From the NCBI GenBank assembly GCA_015709495.1, contig CP054189.1, positions 1,116,001-1,180,000 on the forward strand: a DNA stretch of 64,000 nt, in the 5' to 3' direction. Positions 8,336-17,680 of the stretch are shown here, piece after piece. Within the stretch, counting starts at the first letter, position 1. Each line of letters starts with the position of its first letter. Under the pieces are notes generated by a model. It did no database searches and had not been told where the DNA came from. It saw only the letters and a program-made list of their open reading frames with translations. This DNA comes from Chthonomonadaceae bacterium (GTDB lineage: Bacteria > Armatimonadota > Fimbriimonadia > Fimbriimonadales > Fimbriimonadaceae). A program made the translations under genes and the position numbers.

Positions 8336-9373
8336 TCACGCTGCCCCGTCGAATTGGAACACGACCTTGCCGGCTTCCCCTTTCTTCATGAGTTCCATGC
8401 CGTAGGCGAACTCCGTGTAGGGAAGCTCGTGAGTCACCACGGGTTCGAGATCGACCGCCCCGCGTTCGAGGAGCCCTCGCATTTGCACCCATGTTTCCCA
8501 GAGCCTGCGCCCGACGATTCCCTGGACCTCCACCCCTCCGAAAACGAGGGCGTTCATATCGACGGATTGCCGGGACTCTTTGTAGACTCCAAGGAGGCCC
8601 AGGCGACCCCCAGGACGAACCGAACGAACGGCCAGGTCCAGGGCCGCTGGACTTCCGGACATCTCGAGCACGGCGTCGAACCCCTCGGGGGCGAGCTCGC
8701 GAAGCGCGGCTTCGAGGTCGTCTCGGCGCGGGTCGAGCACGGCGTCTGCGCCCATTTGCCGTGCGATTCCCGCTCGGAAGTCGCTGATCTCTGTCGCGGC
8801 CACGAGCGAGGCCCCTTCGGCCTTGCATACCGCCGCAGCGAACATCCCGATGGGGCCCATGCCGGTGATCAGCACCTTCTGGTCGAGCACAGGGCCCGCG
8901 TTGACCGTATGCACCGCGTTTCCAAAAGCGTCGAGGAACGAGGCAATCTTTGGGGGGATGGAACGAGAGATCGGTTGAGCGTTGTCTTTGGGGATCACTA
9001 CGAACGGAGCGAACCCGCCATCGACGTCCACCCCCAAGATTCGAGTGTTGACGCAGACGTGGCCCAAACCCAGGCGGCACTGCCGGCAGACTCCGCACGT
9101 GATGTGAGATTCGCTCGCGACGAAGTCCCCTACCTGCCGGTCGACCACGCCGGGGCCCACCTCCACGATCGTTCCACAGAACTCGTGCCCGATGATTCGA
9201 GGGGGCTGGATTCGCTTGGCGGCCCATTCGTCCCAAGAGTAAATGTGAAGGTCGGTCCCGCATACGGAAGCCGCCTCGAGCCGGACCTTGACGGACCCTG
9301 GACCTACTTGGGGTTCCGGGACGTCGATGAGTTCGACCCCTGCTTCGGGCCGGGTCTTGGCGATGGCTTTCAC
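8336..9373 (-). CDS. tdh: L-threonine 3-dehydrogenase (zinc-dependent medium-chain dehydrogenase)
   Basis: Tdh oxidises L-threonine to 2-amino-3-ketobutyrate with NAD+. The 345-residue protein matches the family: catalytic zinc ligands in ASVCGTDLHIYSWDEWAAKRI and GHEFCG; the structural zinc loop with four Cys (CGVCRQCRLGLGHVC); ILGVDVDGGFA; and the Rossmann motif TGMGPIGMFAAAVCKAEGA followed by an acidic residue (ATE) for NAD. CGTDLHIYSWDEWA is particularly typical of threonine dehydrogenase rather than of other zinc alcohol dehydrogenases. The start is GTG, with TATCAT eight bases upstream. The usual partner kbl is not in the window, so threonine may be split elsewhere, or the enzyme may act on another polyol. 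Confidence 0.85.
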   Translation of the reverse strand: MKAIAKTRPEAGVELIDVPEPQVGPGSVKVRLEAASVCGTDLHIYSWDEWAAKRIQPPRIIGHEFCGTIVEVGPGVVDRQVGDFVASESHITCGVCRQCRLGLGHVCVNTRILGVDVDGGFAPFVVIPKDNAQPISRSIPPKIASFLDAFGNAVHTVNAGPVLDQKVLITGMGPIGMFAAAVCKAEGASLVAATEISDFRAGIARQMGADAVLDPRRDDLEAALRELAPEGFDAVLEMSGSPAALDLAVRSVRPGGRLGLLGVYKESRQSVDMNALVFGGVEVQGIVGRRLWETWVQMRGLLERGAVDLEPVVTHELPYTEFAYGMELMKKGEAGKVVFQFDGAA

Positions 9374-9421
9374 GTCCGGCGATGATACCGCTTCGGGGCT
9401 TGGAGCCCGGAATGACCTGCG

Positions 9422-10381
9422 TCATGCAGGAGGATCGTCGGAATGCGGCGAGAAGGGGAGGGGACGCTGCGGACCTGCGCCCGAATCGGCTAGAGCCAGC
9501 GCGGATTCGAGGTCTTTGGCGGATCGGATCGGGATCGCGCCGAGGGAGAGTAAGGCGGACGAACCCTTCTCTCCATCGCGGCGAACGATCAAGCCGCCCA
9601 AGCGGCCGCGGAGCGCGGAGATCGCACCATGCCAGGAGCCCCCTTGGCGGTAGCGAACGTGCGCCACAATCGTGGACTTGGAGATCGCGTAGATGAGGGC
9701 GTTTCGCTCCATCGCTTGCCCCGTCGTAAAGGGCGAGCTGGGCGCGCACAAGGAGACCCTCGTCCAAGGAGCTCGCGGACCCGCGACGTCGAGGCCGCAA
9801 GGCAGAATCTCCAGGACTCCTTGGGCTCGGCGCCCGGAGGGCGAGCCCCCCACGCGCAAGTGGGCGCCCCGCAAGGCTGCGCGATCGCAGCCCTCCGCGC
9901 CCCCGCTCGCCACCGAGTACCCAAGCTCCGCGGCCCGCGCCCCCACCGCGCGCGAAAACGCAAGCACCGACGACCCCACAGCGCGGCTGCCGACGACCCC
10001 CACGAACGGAGCGGACGGCATGGCCCCTTGAATCCAGAAAGCGGGCGGTGAAGCTCGACCCAAACGAAAGAGCCAAGCCTCAGGGTACTCCGGATCGGCG
10101 ACCGTCATCGTGCTGCCGCTGCCCCACACCTCTCTGGCCCAAGCGAGCAGGGACTCGTCTTCGAGCAGAAGAGCCTCACCCCTCGACCCAAACGCCCGAA
10201 GACGCTTGGCCGCCTCACGGGCTTCCCCTTCAGCCCCAAGGAGAACTCGCGCGACCCCTGGCCAAGCCGACTTCGAGGGCGCGTACCCGCGAGGGGCGCC
10301 CCGCAAATAGAGCGCGCAGAGAAGCGGGCCGTAGAACTCCGGCCTAGCTTGCAGAAGTAAGGCGTCGCGAACGCTCGGCAT
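9422..10381 (-). CDS. dprA: DNA-processing protein DprA
   Basis: DprA binds incoming single-stranded DNA during natural transformation and loads RecA. The central Rossmann-like fold is visible in VGVVGSRAVGSSVLAFSRAVGARAAELGYSVASGGAEGCDRAALRGAHL, followed by the family's LPCGLD and the RNALIYAISKSTIVAHVRYRQGGSW block (usually RN..I..LS...VV.EA...SGSL). At 319 residues it is slightly short; an N-terminal segment of about 100 residues is present but no clear HhH motif or C-terminal winged helix is seen. The ATG has no good Shine-Dalgarno. It is divergent from the mannosidase gene, 96 bases apart, and no other competence gene is adjacent. Confidence 0.85.
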   Translation of the reverse strand: MPSVRDALLLQARPEFYGPLLCALYLRGAPRGYAPSKSAWPGVARVLLGAEGEAREAAKRLRAFGSRGEALLLEDESLLAWAREVWGSGSTMTVADPEYPEAWLFRLGRASPPAFWIQGAMPSAPFVGVVGSRAVGSSVLAFSRAVGARAAELGYSVASGGAEGCDRAALRGAHLRVGGSPSGRRAQGVLEILPCGLDVAGPRAPWTRVSLCAPSSPFTTGQAMERNALIYAISKSTIVAHVRYRQGGSWHGAISALRGRLGGLIVRRDGEKGSSALLSLGAIPIRSAKDLESALALADSGAGPQRPLPFSPHSDDPPA

Positions 10382-10477
10382 CAGATATCCAATGACTTTG
10401 GTACTGATTATGGACGGTCCCTCCCGTCGATTCGTTCGCGGGAAATCTCTCGGTGTAAACTCTGCAACCTCTGCCCC

Positions 10478-13400
10478 ATGCTCAAGCACCCCAGCCTTAC
10501 GGTTCGCAGGATCTCCCAGTTCGTGACCCACGAATTGCAGCCGAGAGTTTGGCCTGACCGAGAGCCCCTCGACATCGAGTTCTGCCCGGAACCTCACGCC
10601 GACGAAAAACGAGCCCGATCCGGGCCCTGGGAGAGGGTCGACGCCGGGTTCCGCTACGGGCCGGCGTACCGCACGGTTTGGTTCCGCGTTCGGGGGACGA
10701 CTCCCGAGAGGTTCGCGGGCGGGCAAGTCGGACTGATGGCGGAGGTGGGCGGCGAGCGGACGGTGTGGAAGGACGGCTCTCCGTACCGCGGCCTCGACAT
10801 CGAACACCACGTGTTTCCCATCTGGAACACCCTCGAAGAGCCCATTGCCGTCGAGGGGAAGGCTGGCAAGCCCTTTGAGGCCCTCATTCAGGTTTACACG
10901 CGGAACCCCCAGTGCCGCGTTCATTTACGCGAGTTGCCCCGGGAGCCGGAAGTCGAGACCGTTCAGGGCGCCTGGCTGGTGGCGATCGATCGGGAGGTCA
11001 AGGCCCTCACCTACGACATGGAGTTCGCGCTCGATCTCCTGAGCGCCCTCGACGAAAACGAGCCCGCCTATCACACCTTGCTCCGCGCGCTCAACGCAGC
11101 TGTCAACCACATCGATTTTGAAGATCGGTCGACGCTTCCGAAGTGTCGCAAATCGCTGCAAAAGGCTCTCGCAGGCCTCTCCGGCGAGCACCGGCACTCC
11201 TTGACGCCGGTGGGGCACGCCCACCTCGACACCGCTTGGCTCTGGCCGATCGACGTCACTCAGAAGAAGATGGCGCATACCGCCGCCAACCAACTCGCGC
11301 TGATCGAGGAGTACCCCAACTACGTTTTCGTGCATTCTCAGGCCGCGCAGTACGAGTGGGTCGAAACCGAATACCCCAAGCTCTTCGAGCGCATCCGCGA
11401 CGCGACCCGAAAGGGCCGATGGGAGCCGGTTGGGTCGATGTGGATCGAAGCCGACTGCAACTTGACCGGCGGGGAATCCCTGGTGCGGCAGTTCCTTTAC
11501 GGTAGAAAGTACTTTCGCGAAAAGCTGGGAGTCTCGACGGTCGATATGTGGCTTCCCGACGTGTTCGGATACTCCGCCGCGCTGCCTCAAATCCTCGTTC
11601 AGTTCGGCATCGAGTACTTCCTGACGCAGAAAATCAGTTGGAACCAGTTCAACAAGTTTCCGCACAACACCTTCTGGTGGCAGGGCATCGACGGCACACA
11701 AGTTTGGTCGCACTTCCCCCCGGCCGACACCTACATCGGGGATTGCACGCCCAGTCAGATTCTCAAGAGCGTCCGGCAACATAAAGACCACGCCCGCTCC
11801 AACCACTCTTTGTACGTGTTCGGCTTCGGGGATGGGGGAGGGGGCCCGACCGAGCGGCACCTCGAGTTTCTCACTCGCGCCTCTCACACGCCGTTGCTTC
11901 CCCAGGTTCAATTCGGCAAGAGCGCGGCGGAGTTCTTCCGGGTGGCCAAGTCCCGCAGCCGCGACCTGCCCGTCTGGGTCGGCGAGCTTTACCTCGAAAT
12001 GCACCGGGGAACCTACACGAGCCAGGCGGCGGTGAAGAAGGGCAACCGCCTCGGCGAGTTCCTCCTTCGGGACGCGGAACTGCTTTGCTGCTTTTCGCCG
12101 AAGTTTCCCAAGAACTATCCCGCGGCCCAGCTCGAAGGTCTCTGGAAGCTCCTGCTCCTCAACCAATTCCACGACATTTTGCCGGGCTCGTCGGTGCGGG
12201 AAGTATATGTCGACGCCGCACGAGATTACGAGCGGGTTCAGAAGGAGGCCGGAGAGATCGTCCGGGAAAAGCTCGTAGAAATCGGGTCGCAGTTAGACTC
12301 TCGGGACCTGAAGCGGCCCCTCGCATTGTTCCACAATTCGACGCTTTCTTCCCAGGCTCAGATTCCCTGGAACGAGGAGGGCGAGCCGTCTTCGATTCGG
12401 GTGGGGAGACAGGTGCTGCCGGTTCAAGTGGCCGAGCCGTTCGGCGAGAAGGCGCTGTTGTTCGCCACCCCTTCAGCGGCTCTGGGTTCGGTCGCTGTGG
12501 GCGAGATCGGCGACGAGCCCCCTTCGCAGAAACCCCGCCTTCGAGTCAGCGGCCGGAAGATTCAAAACGACGAAGTGGCGGTCCGTTTCGACGCTCACGG
12601 CAACATCACCAGCATTCAGAGCCTCGAAGACGGGGTCGAGTTCGTTCAACCGGGCCAACTCGCCAATGTGTTCCAACTCTTCGAGGACAAGCCGCTGTTT
12701 TGGTCGGCTTGGGACATCGACGTGTTCGCCTACGAGACCCGCAAGGATCTCGCGAAAGCCGAGAGCTTCGAGGTCGTGGAGCGAGGTCCTGTGCGCGTCG
12801 CCGTCGAGTCGGTGAGGAAGGTGGGCAAGAGCACGATTCGCCAGCGCGTCAGCTTGGGACCAACGCCGGGGATCCGGTTTGACACCGAAGTCGATTGGCA
12901 CGAAGAGGACAAGCTGCTCAAGGTCGCCTTCCCGGTCAACGTGAACGCGATGAGGGCCACCTACGAGATTCAGTTCGGCCACGTCGAGCGCCCCACCCAT
13001 TACAACACGAGTTGGGACCTCGCTCGATTCGAAGTCCCGGCCCAGAAGTGGGCCGACCTCAGCGAGGGCGACCGAGGTGTGGCGCTGCTCAACGACTGCA
13101 AGTACGGCTACGACATCCACGGGAACGTGATGCGGTTGAGCCTGCTCCGCGCGCCGAAGGCCCCCGATCCCGAATGCGACATGGGCGTGCACAGGTTCAC
13201 CTACGTGCTCTACCCTCACTATGGTCCGCTCAACTTCTCGGAAGTTGTGGGAGCGGCCTACGCAATCAACAGTCCGGTGCGGTGGGCGTGGCTCGACCCT
13301 ACCGAGGGAGAAACCGACGAACTCGACCCGTTCGTGGCCGTAGACGATGCGAACCTTGTGGTCGAATCCGTCAAGAGAGCCGAGGACGGCAATGGCATCC

Positions 13401-13618
13401 TCGTGCGGCTTTACGAGTGCCACAACACGCGGGGGCGAGCCCACCTGACGTGCTCACGGCCCATCCGAAAGGCATGGCGGTGCAACCTCGAAGAGCGAAA
13501 GGAGCAACCCGTCGAGAGATCGGAGGATGCGTTCATCCTCGAATATCGACCCTTCGAGATCATCACGCTGCTGCTGGAACCGAGTTCGAAGGGTCCGCGG
13601 ACTTTCAGACTAAGCTAG
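10478..13618 (+). CDS. Alpha-mannosidase, glycoside hydrolase family 38
   Basis: A 1046-residue enzyme that hydrolyses alpha-mannosides, probably in the cytoplasm since no signal peptide is present. The GH38 catalytic domain follows an N-terminal beta region of about 230 residues: the zinc site [24 protein letters not shown], the [23 protein letters not shown] block, the nucleophile Asp in [18 protein letters not shown], and [18 protein letters not shown]. The middle three-helix region ([17 protein letters not shown]) and C-terminal beta-sandwich complete the family architecture. A TAAACT box lies 16 nt before the ATG. Its TAG stop overlaps the stop of the convergent sulfurtransferase gene within a CTAG palindrome. 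Confidence 0.93.
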   Translation: MLKHPSLTVRRISQFVTHELQPRVWPDREPLDIEFCPEPHADEKRARSGPWERVDAGFRYGPAYRTVWFRVRGTTPERFAGGQVGLMAEVGGERTVWKDGSPYRGLDIEHHVFPIWNTLEEPIAVEGKAGKPFEALIQVYTRNPQCRVHLRELPREPEVETVQGAWLVAIDREVKALTYDMEFALDLLSALDENEPAYHTLLRALNAAVNHIDFEDRSTLPKCRKSLQKALAGLSGEHRHSLTPVGHAHLDTAWLWPIDVTQKKMAHTAANQLALIEEYPNYVFVHSQAAQYEWVETEYPKLFERIRDATRKGRWEPVGSMWIEADCNLTGGESLVRQFLYGRKYFREKLGVSTVDMWLPDVFGYSAALPQILVQFGIEYFLTQKISWNQFNKFPHNTFWWQGIDGTQVWSHFPPADTYIGDCTPSQILKSVRQHKDHARSNHSLYVFGFGDGGGGPTERHLEFLTRASHTPLLPQVQFGKSAAEFFRVAKSRSRDLPVWVGELYLEMHRGTYTSQAAVKKGNRLGEFLLRDAELLCCFSPKFPKNYPAAQLEGLWKLLLLNQFHDILPGSSVREVYVDAARDYERVQKEAGEIVREKLVEIGSQLDSRDLKRPLALFHNSTLSSQAQIPWNEEGEPSSIRVGRQVLPVQVAEPFGEKALLFATPSAALGSVAVGEIGDEPPSQKPRLRVSGRKIQNDEVAVRFDAHGNITSIQSLEDGVEFVQPGQLANVFQLFEDKPLFWSAWDIDVFAYETRKDLAKAESFEVVERGPVRVAVESVRKVGKSTIRQRVSLGPTPGIRFDTEVDWHEEDKLLKVAFPVNVNAMRATYEIQFGHVERPTHYNTSWDLARFEVPAQKWADLSEGDRGVALLNDCKYGYDIHGNVMRLSLLRAPKAPDPECDMGVHRFTYVLYPHYGPLNFSEVVGAAYAINSPVRWAWLDPTEGETDELDPFVAVDDANLVVESVKRAEDGNGILVRLYECHNTRGRAHLTCSRPIRKAWRCNLEERKEQPVERSEDAFILEYRPFEIITLLLEPSSKGPRTFRLS

Positions 13619-14484
13619 GGAGACTTGGCCACCGGGACGCCGACGAGGTTCCCCCATTCGGCCCAACTCCCGTCGTAGTTGCGAACGTGGCGGAACCCCA
13701 AGAGGTACTTGAGGACGAACCAGGTGTGGCTGCTCCGCTCGCCGATTCGGCAGTACACGATGAGGTCGTCGCTGGGGGTCAAATGGGCGTCGAACTCGTA
13801 GGTTTTCCTGAGTTCGTCCGCGCCCTTGAGGCAGCCCGTGGCCGCATCGACCGCCCTTGCCCAAGGGACGTTGACCGCGCCAGGGATATGCCCCCCGCGC
13901 AAAGCGCCCTCGTTCGGGTACTCGGGGAGGAACGAGGTCTCTCCACTGAATTCCTCGGGTGACCTCACATCGACGAGCTTGCCGTGTTTCTTGACGTGTT
14001 CGAGGACCTCATCGCGGAAGGCCCGCTCGCGGTAGTCGTCTCGCAATTTGGCCCGGTAGAGCGCAGGTTCGAAGGTAGGAATCGCCTTCGTTAGCGGCCT
14101 CCCTTCGGCGATCCATTTCTGCCGGCCCCCATCTACGATTCTCAGGTCTCGGTGTCCGAACAGGGAGAACAGCCACAAGGCGTAGGCGGCCCACCAGTTG
14201 TTGCGGTCTCCATAGAAGACCACCGGCGTTTCGGCGCAAACCCCAAACCCACCCATCAGGTGCTCGAATTGCTCCCGGTCGATATAGTCCCGCACGACGG
14301 GGTCGTTCAGGTCGCGCATCCAGTGCAACTCGATCGCCCCCGGAACGTGCCCCTGGCCATAGAGCGCCGTGTCCTCATCCACTTCGAACACCCGAATCGA
14401 TGGATCGTCCAGATTCTTTGCCAGCCAATCGGTTGACACCAGCGCCTCTGGATGCACATAACCCCTTTGCTCAACGGGAACCAT
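13615..14484 (-). CDS. Thiosulfate/3-mercaptopyruvate sulfurtransferase (tandem rhodanese)
   Basis: Two rhodanese domains in 289 residues. The first (about 1-130) is inactive: the active-site loop reads [10 protein letters not shown], with Asp in place of Cys. The second (about 150-285) has the catalytic Cys in [21 protein letters not shown], the loop typical of CysA-type thiosulfate sulfurtransferases. The enzyme moves sulfane sulfur from thiosulfate to cyanide or thiol acceptors. The start was taken at the ATG followed by GTTCCC, with AAGGAGGT at ideal spacing; a TTG two codons earlier lies inside the Shine-Dalgarno spacer. It is convergent with the mannosidase gene and follows the FAD oxidoreductase gene on the same strand. 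Confidence 0.9.
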   Translation of the reverse strand: MVPVEQRGYVHPEALVSTDWLAKNLDDPSIRVFEVDEDTALYGQGHVPGAIELHWMRDLNDPVVRDYIDREQFEHLMGGFGVCAETPVVFYGDRNNWWAAYALWLFSLFGHRDLRIVDGGRQKWIAEGRPLTKAIPTFEPALYRAKLRDDYRERAFRDEVLEHVKKHGKLVDVRSPEEFSGETSFLPEYPNEGALRGGHIPGAVNVPWARAVDAATGCLKGADELRKTYEFDAHLTPSDDLIVYCRIGERSSHTWFVLKYLLGFRHVRNYDGSWAEWGNLVGVPVAKSP

Positions 14485-14563
14485 CTGCAACCTCCTTAAT
14501 GCATGATTACGAGCCAGAACCTCTCAGGATTCACCCGCTCGGCAAGTTCCTCTGCCAACGCGC

Positions 14564-16156
14564 TTAATAAGGCCAGCCAGGAGGGGTCGCCTCGGGAGGC
14601 CACTCCAACTCCACTCCCCGCGCGCGCAATTGGTTTTGCAGCGCTCGGAAGAGCGTCTCGGAGTTCGAAACGTCCTTTGGCTCGCACCCGGAGGATAAGC
14701 AAAATGCGGCGAGGGTCCCCGTGGCTTCCCCCACGTTCCATTCGATCGGGTGCAGCCGGTAGCAGCCGTTGGCGATGTGGGTGACGCCCAGGTTCTTCGC
14801 CGCCGGCAAGAGGTTGCGGAGCCGCACCGGCGTCAGCGAGCGCAAGGGGATCTGAAACAGGACCGAAGGGATATCGATCGTCCCCAGCCCACCGGTGCGC
14901 GGGTGCAGGTCGATGCGATAGCTCCCGATTCCCACCGAGTCCGGGATCGGCTCGGCGTGGGTTCTGCCAGGGTTGCAGCCCGCCGCCACGTAGTTCTCCG
15001 AGACGGTCCACTGAGCGACGATGCGTCGGGACTCGCGGTGGTACGGAGCCAAGGCCAACCCGTCCGCCGTTCCCGTAATGTCCGGGCGCAAACGGAGTTC
15101 GGGATAACCCGTTCCGCCGTCGGGTCGCTCGGCCTCCGTCTGCAGCCAAAACAGGAGGCTCAGCGACAGTTCGCGGGCTTCCTCGAGCCGTTGAGCGACG
15201 ACTTCGGGAGGCTCGTCGATCACCCGGCCGACGAAGTAGTCGTTTTGGGGCCAGTTGACGATCGTCACCTCTTCTGTGCCTGGGTCAGCGAGGGTCTCGC
15301 GGCTCGCGATTCGCCTGTATTCGAACAGACCCAGTCCATCGGGAGAGTCTTTCCCCCAGAGGGTCCACCGGCGGGGCTGAAGGGTCTGAACATCCTGAGT
15401 CGTCCAGCTCAGAAGATGCCCCGGCCAGACATCAGGCCGGTAGGCTCTCCACCGTTCGTAACTTCGGGGCCGCTCGATCGTGTTGTCCGCGCCTTCCTGG
15501 AAGCCCATCGCAAAGCACCACGTGATGCCTTGCACACACTCTGGACGGGAAGGGCCGGGCAAGGCGTGAGGCTCCCCGGTTTCCGATTGCGACTCAGCGC
15601 CGACGCGGTACTCGGCCCCGACCCAAGGCAGAAGGTCCCCGGTCTCGGTCGCGTCCAGAACGTACTTCGCGGCGATGACGAGGCCCTCGCCGGAGTCCAG
15701 CGAGCGGAACTCAACACTCCGGACCAGGTCGCTGTCGGCTTCCGCTCGAACGGCCTCATACCGCCTGAGCAACGTCAGTCGACCGTCGGCCATGGGTCCG
15801 GCGAGCATCTCTTCCAGTACGCGAACGCCCACGTGCGGCGCAAAGCACAGTCGGCTGACCCACCCGGCTCCTGGGTTCAAGTGGGGAGCGCGCATCGCCC
15901 GCTCCGAGAGCGAGAACTCGGCGCGATAGTGGGCCCGAACCCGCTCTCTGAACGACCGATACGATCGCGTGCAGCCGTAGCTCTCGATGTGAGGATGCTC
16001 GTCGGGCGGCACGGCCTGCGACGTGAACTGGCCCCCGATCCAGGCCGTCGGTTGGGTCAAGATCACGGACCGGCCTGCGTCTGCGGCTGCGAGCGCCGCC
16101 GCGCATCCGCCCACCCCTCCGCCTACGACCAGGATTTCGCACGCGAGTTCCCTCAT
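14564..16156 (-). CDS. FAD-dependent oxidoreductase (FAD_oxidored family)
   Basis: A 530-residue protein opening with the dinucleotide-binding motif CEILVVGGGVGGCAAALAAADAGRSVIL, followed by TAWIGGQFTSQAVPPDEH, the hallmark of the FAD-dependent oxidoreductases common in Planctomycetes, Armatimonadetes and Bacteroidetes. The C-terminal FAD contact is GIGSYRIDLHPRT and TGTLAAFCLSSG. The substrate is unknown. In related genomes such proteins occur near carbohydrate-degradation genes, and the alpha-mannosidase here would fit that, as inference. There is no Tat or Sec signal, so it is cytoplasmic. The ATG is preceded by GAGG four bases upstream. The sulfurtransferase gene lies 79 bases downstream on the same strand. 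Confidence 0.85.
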   Translation of the reverse strand: MRELACEILVVGGGVGGCAAALAAADAGRSVILTQPTAWIGGQFTSQAVPPDEHPHIESYGCTRSYRSFRERVRAHYRAEFSLSERAMRAPHLNPGAGWVSRLCFAPHVGVRVLEEMLAGPMADGRLTLLRRYEAVRAEADSDLVRSVEFRSLDSGEGLVIAAKYVLDATETGDLLPWVGAEYRVGAESQSETGEPHALPGPSRPECVQGITWCFAMGFQEGADNTIERPRSYERWRAYRPDVWPGHLLSWTTQDVQTLQPRRWTLWGKDSPDGLGLFEYRRIASRETLADPGTEEVTIVNWPQNDYFVGRVIDEPPEVVAQRLEEARELSLSLLFWLQTEAERPDGGTGYPELRLRPDITGTADGLALAPYHRESRRIVAQWTVSENYVAAGCNPGRTHAEPIPDSVGIGSYRIDLHPRTGGLGTIDIPSVLFQIPLRSLTPVRLRNLLPAAKNLGVTHIANGCYRLHPIEWNVGEATGTLAAFCLSSGCEPKDVSNSETLFRALQNQLRARGVELEWPPEATPPGWPY

Positions 16157-16257
16157 GTTGCCTCGTTCGAGATTCTGGCACCTCGACCAAGGCGGGAACT
16201 TTTCCATGCCCTACTGCTTATACACTAATGTAAGTTGATGTCATAAGGCTCATGTCG

Positions 16258-16310
16258 CCCGAGGCTCCTTCGGGTGACGCGGCAAAATCGAAACATCAAG
16301 GAGGAACACT
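16258..16310 (+). promoter_or_regulatory. Structured hsp20 leader, possible RNA thermometer
   Basis: The leader forms a CCCGA/TCGGG hairpin (16258-16274) whose loop and 3' arm contain CTCCTT (16265-16270). This is a perfect complement of AAGGAG (16298-16303), the Shine-Dalgarno of hsp20. Pairing would hide the ribosome site at low temperature, as in the thermometers of other small heat-shock genes. A TATACA/TACACT box at 16219-16226 is a plausible -10. No CIRCE (HrcA) operator is seen. Confidence 0.4.
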
Positions 16311-16760
16311 ATGAACAACTCACTCATTCGAATCGACCCCTTTGAGAGGCTGGCCGAAGTTTCAGACTGGTTCGACCGGATGTTTGGCCCGGTGCCGACC
16401 CCTCGAACGGGGCGCGCAGGCATGTCGGCTTTGCCGATCGACGTGTTTGAGACGGAGGGCAAGCTGGTCATCAAGGCCGCCGTCCCAGGCATCGCTCCCG
16501 AGGACCTCAACGTCTCGATCGAAGACCGCATTCTTACGATTCGCGGGGAGACCAAGACTGAGGAGCTCGCCGAAAGCGCGCGGGTCTACCGGCGAGAGCA
16601 TTCCTACGGCGCGTTCTCCAGATCGCTCGTCTTGCCCGAGGGCGTCGACGTGTCTCAGGTCGACGCCGAGTTCGATAAGGGCTTCGTATACGTGTCTATG
16701 CCCTTGGCTCAAGAGCCGGAGCCGAAGACCCGAAAGATCGTCGTTCGGAACAAGTCCTAG
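16311..16760 (+). CDS. Small heat-shock protein, Hsp20/alpha-crystallin family
   Basis: A 149-residue ATP-independent holdase chaperone that binds unfolding proteins in large oligomers. The alpha-crystallin domain spans about residues 42-140: LPIDVFETEGKLVIKAAVPGIAPEDLNVSIEDRILTIRGE, the dimer loop YRREHSYGAFSRSLVLPEGVD and the AEFDKGFVYVSMPLAQ strand. The C-terminal oligomerisation I-x-I/V motif is weak (KIVVRNKS). The N-terminal region has the usual PFERLAEVSDWFDRMF. A strong AGGAGG lies 5 nt before the ATG. The gene is monocistronic, between a divergent FAD oxidoreductase and its own terminator. Confidence 0.93.
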   Translation: MNNSLIRIDPFERLAEVSDWFDRMFGPVPTPRTGRAGMSALPIDVFETEGKLVIKAAVPGIAPEDLNVSIEDRILTIRGETKTEELAESARVYRREHSYGAFSRSLVLPEGVDVSQVDAEFDKGFVYVSMPLAQEPEPKTRKIVVRNKS

Positions 16761-16780
16761 GGCGCTTGCCGACCCACGAA

Positions 16781-16815
16781 GGGCGTCGGGACAGCCTCCG
16801 GCGCCCTTTTCCCGT
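16781..16815 (+). terminator. Rho-independent terminator of hsp20
   Basis: A nine-base-pair stem, GGGCGTCGG (16781-16789) with CCGGCGCCC (16798-16806), containing one G-T pair and an 8-base loop, is followed by TTTTCCCGTTTT. It begins 20 bases after the hsp20 stop codon. Confidence 0.75.
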
Positions 16816-17008
16816 TTTGTGACGCGCCGCGCCCCGCAAAAACGCCAGTTTTGATGGGCCCTCGAAGCGCCCGCCGATTGTGGCAGCAACTTTGCCGGGT
16901 GAGAGTTGGCCAAATGGTGTATCCTAAATGCATCGTTCGTACGAGGGAGCCTAGCGGATTCGCATTGCTTGCCGCTTGCCCCTCCTGTCGGTGATTCTTG
17001 GAGAGGTT

Positions 17009-17620
17009 ATGCTTGGTATGAAATCATTTCGGCTGTTCGGTCTGGCGGCTTTGGGCGCGTTGACCCTATCGGCGGCCCAGGCTCAAATCATCTTTTCCAA
17101 CGTGAGCATCGTGGGCTCACTCGTGTCGGGGGCGAGTTACGCGACCGGCCCGAACTACATCGACTTCTACTTCCCGAACGCGAGCGTCGGAGATTCGTTG
17201 CCCGATCGAGTTGGGAGCATTCTCATCACGTACGATGCGGCTGCTCCTGCGCCGATGGTGAGCGACCTCTTGGTCCTCAACGTGCTCGGAGCGCTTTCGG
17301 GGAGCGGGACCATCTTCCTGAACGAGGTTATCGAGGACCTGGCGGATCCCCAGAACCCCACGGTCATCGGCTCGCACAATGCCGTGCTCGATGAGAACTC
17401 GCAGCTTCCTTACTCCCACACGATCCTCTTCGACTACGGTTCGGACAAGATTCGTGTGAAGAAGACCTTCACGCTCTCCGCCGTCGATTCGCAGGCGTTC
17501 GACCTTGCGTCCGTCGGTTTGGTGCAGCAGACCATTTCGATCGTTCCCGAACCTGGGAGCCTGATGGCCCTTGGATTGGGCGCTGTCGCTCTTGCGTCTC
17601 GGCGCAAGCGCAATCGATAA
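17009..17620 (+). CDS. PEP-CTERM sorting domain-containing secreted protein
   Basis: About 203 residues with a signal peptide (MKSFRLFGLAALGALTLSAAQAQ) and a C-terminal VPEPGSLMALGLGAVALASRRKRNR sorting tail. The mature part (IIFSNVSIVGSLVSGASYATGPNYIDFYFPNA) looks like a beta-sandwich, with no catalytic residues that I recognise. Two in-frame ATGs are possible: 17009, five bases after GGAG, or 17018, which begins directly with MKSFRLF. I chose the first because of ribosome-site spacing. The gene stands alone and ends in a clear terminator. It does not carry the CAATNGGNAATTG element found before the other two PEP-CTERM genes. Confidence 0.85.
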   Translation: MLGMKSFRLFGLAALGALTLSAAQAQIIFSNVSIVGSLVSGASYATGPNYIDFYFPNASVGDSLPDRVGSILITYDAAAPAPMVSDLLVLNVLGALSGSGTIFLNEVIEDLADPQNPTVIGSHNAVLDENSQLPYSHTILFDYGSDKIRVKKTFTLSAVDSQAFDLASVGLVQQTISIVPEPGSLMALGLGAVALASRRKRNR

Positions 17621-17643
17621 TTCCCCGTAGCCACTCGCGATTC

Positions 17644-17680
17644 GAAGGCCGCGGTCAGGGTGGCCTTCTTCGTTTTTTGC
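17644..17680 (+). terminator. Rho-independent terminator of the PEP-CTERM gene
   Basis: A GAAGGCC/GGCCTTC stem (17644-17650 and 17662-17668) is followed by TTCGTTTTTTG. It begins 23 bases after the stop codon and runs up to the stop of the convergent glycosylase gene. Confidence 0.8.

Noticed and set aside
7985..9385. Long open frame antisense to the TPR gene and tdh
   Set aside because: It spans the gap between two well-supported minus-strand genes and has no recognisable domain.
10925..12172. Antisense frames across the alpha-mannosidase
   Set aside because: Biased composition; the GH38 reading explains the region completely.
14750..16228. Long open frame antisense to the FAD oxidoreductase
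   Set aside because: Shadow of the real gene; lacks a ribosome site and domains.
16201..16260. CTTATACAC...TGTAAG as a CIRCE or other heat-shock operator
   Set aside because: It does not match TTAGCACTC-N9-GAGTGCTAA, and the dyad is imperfect with an inserted base.
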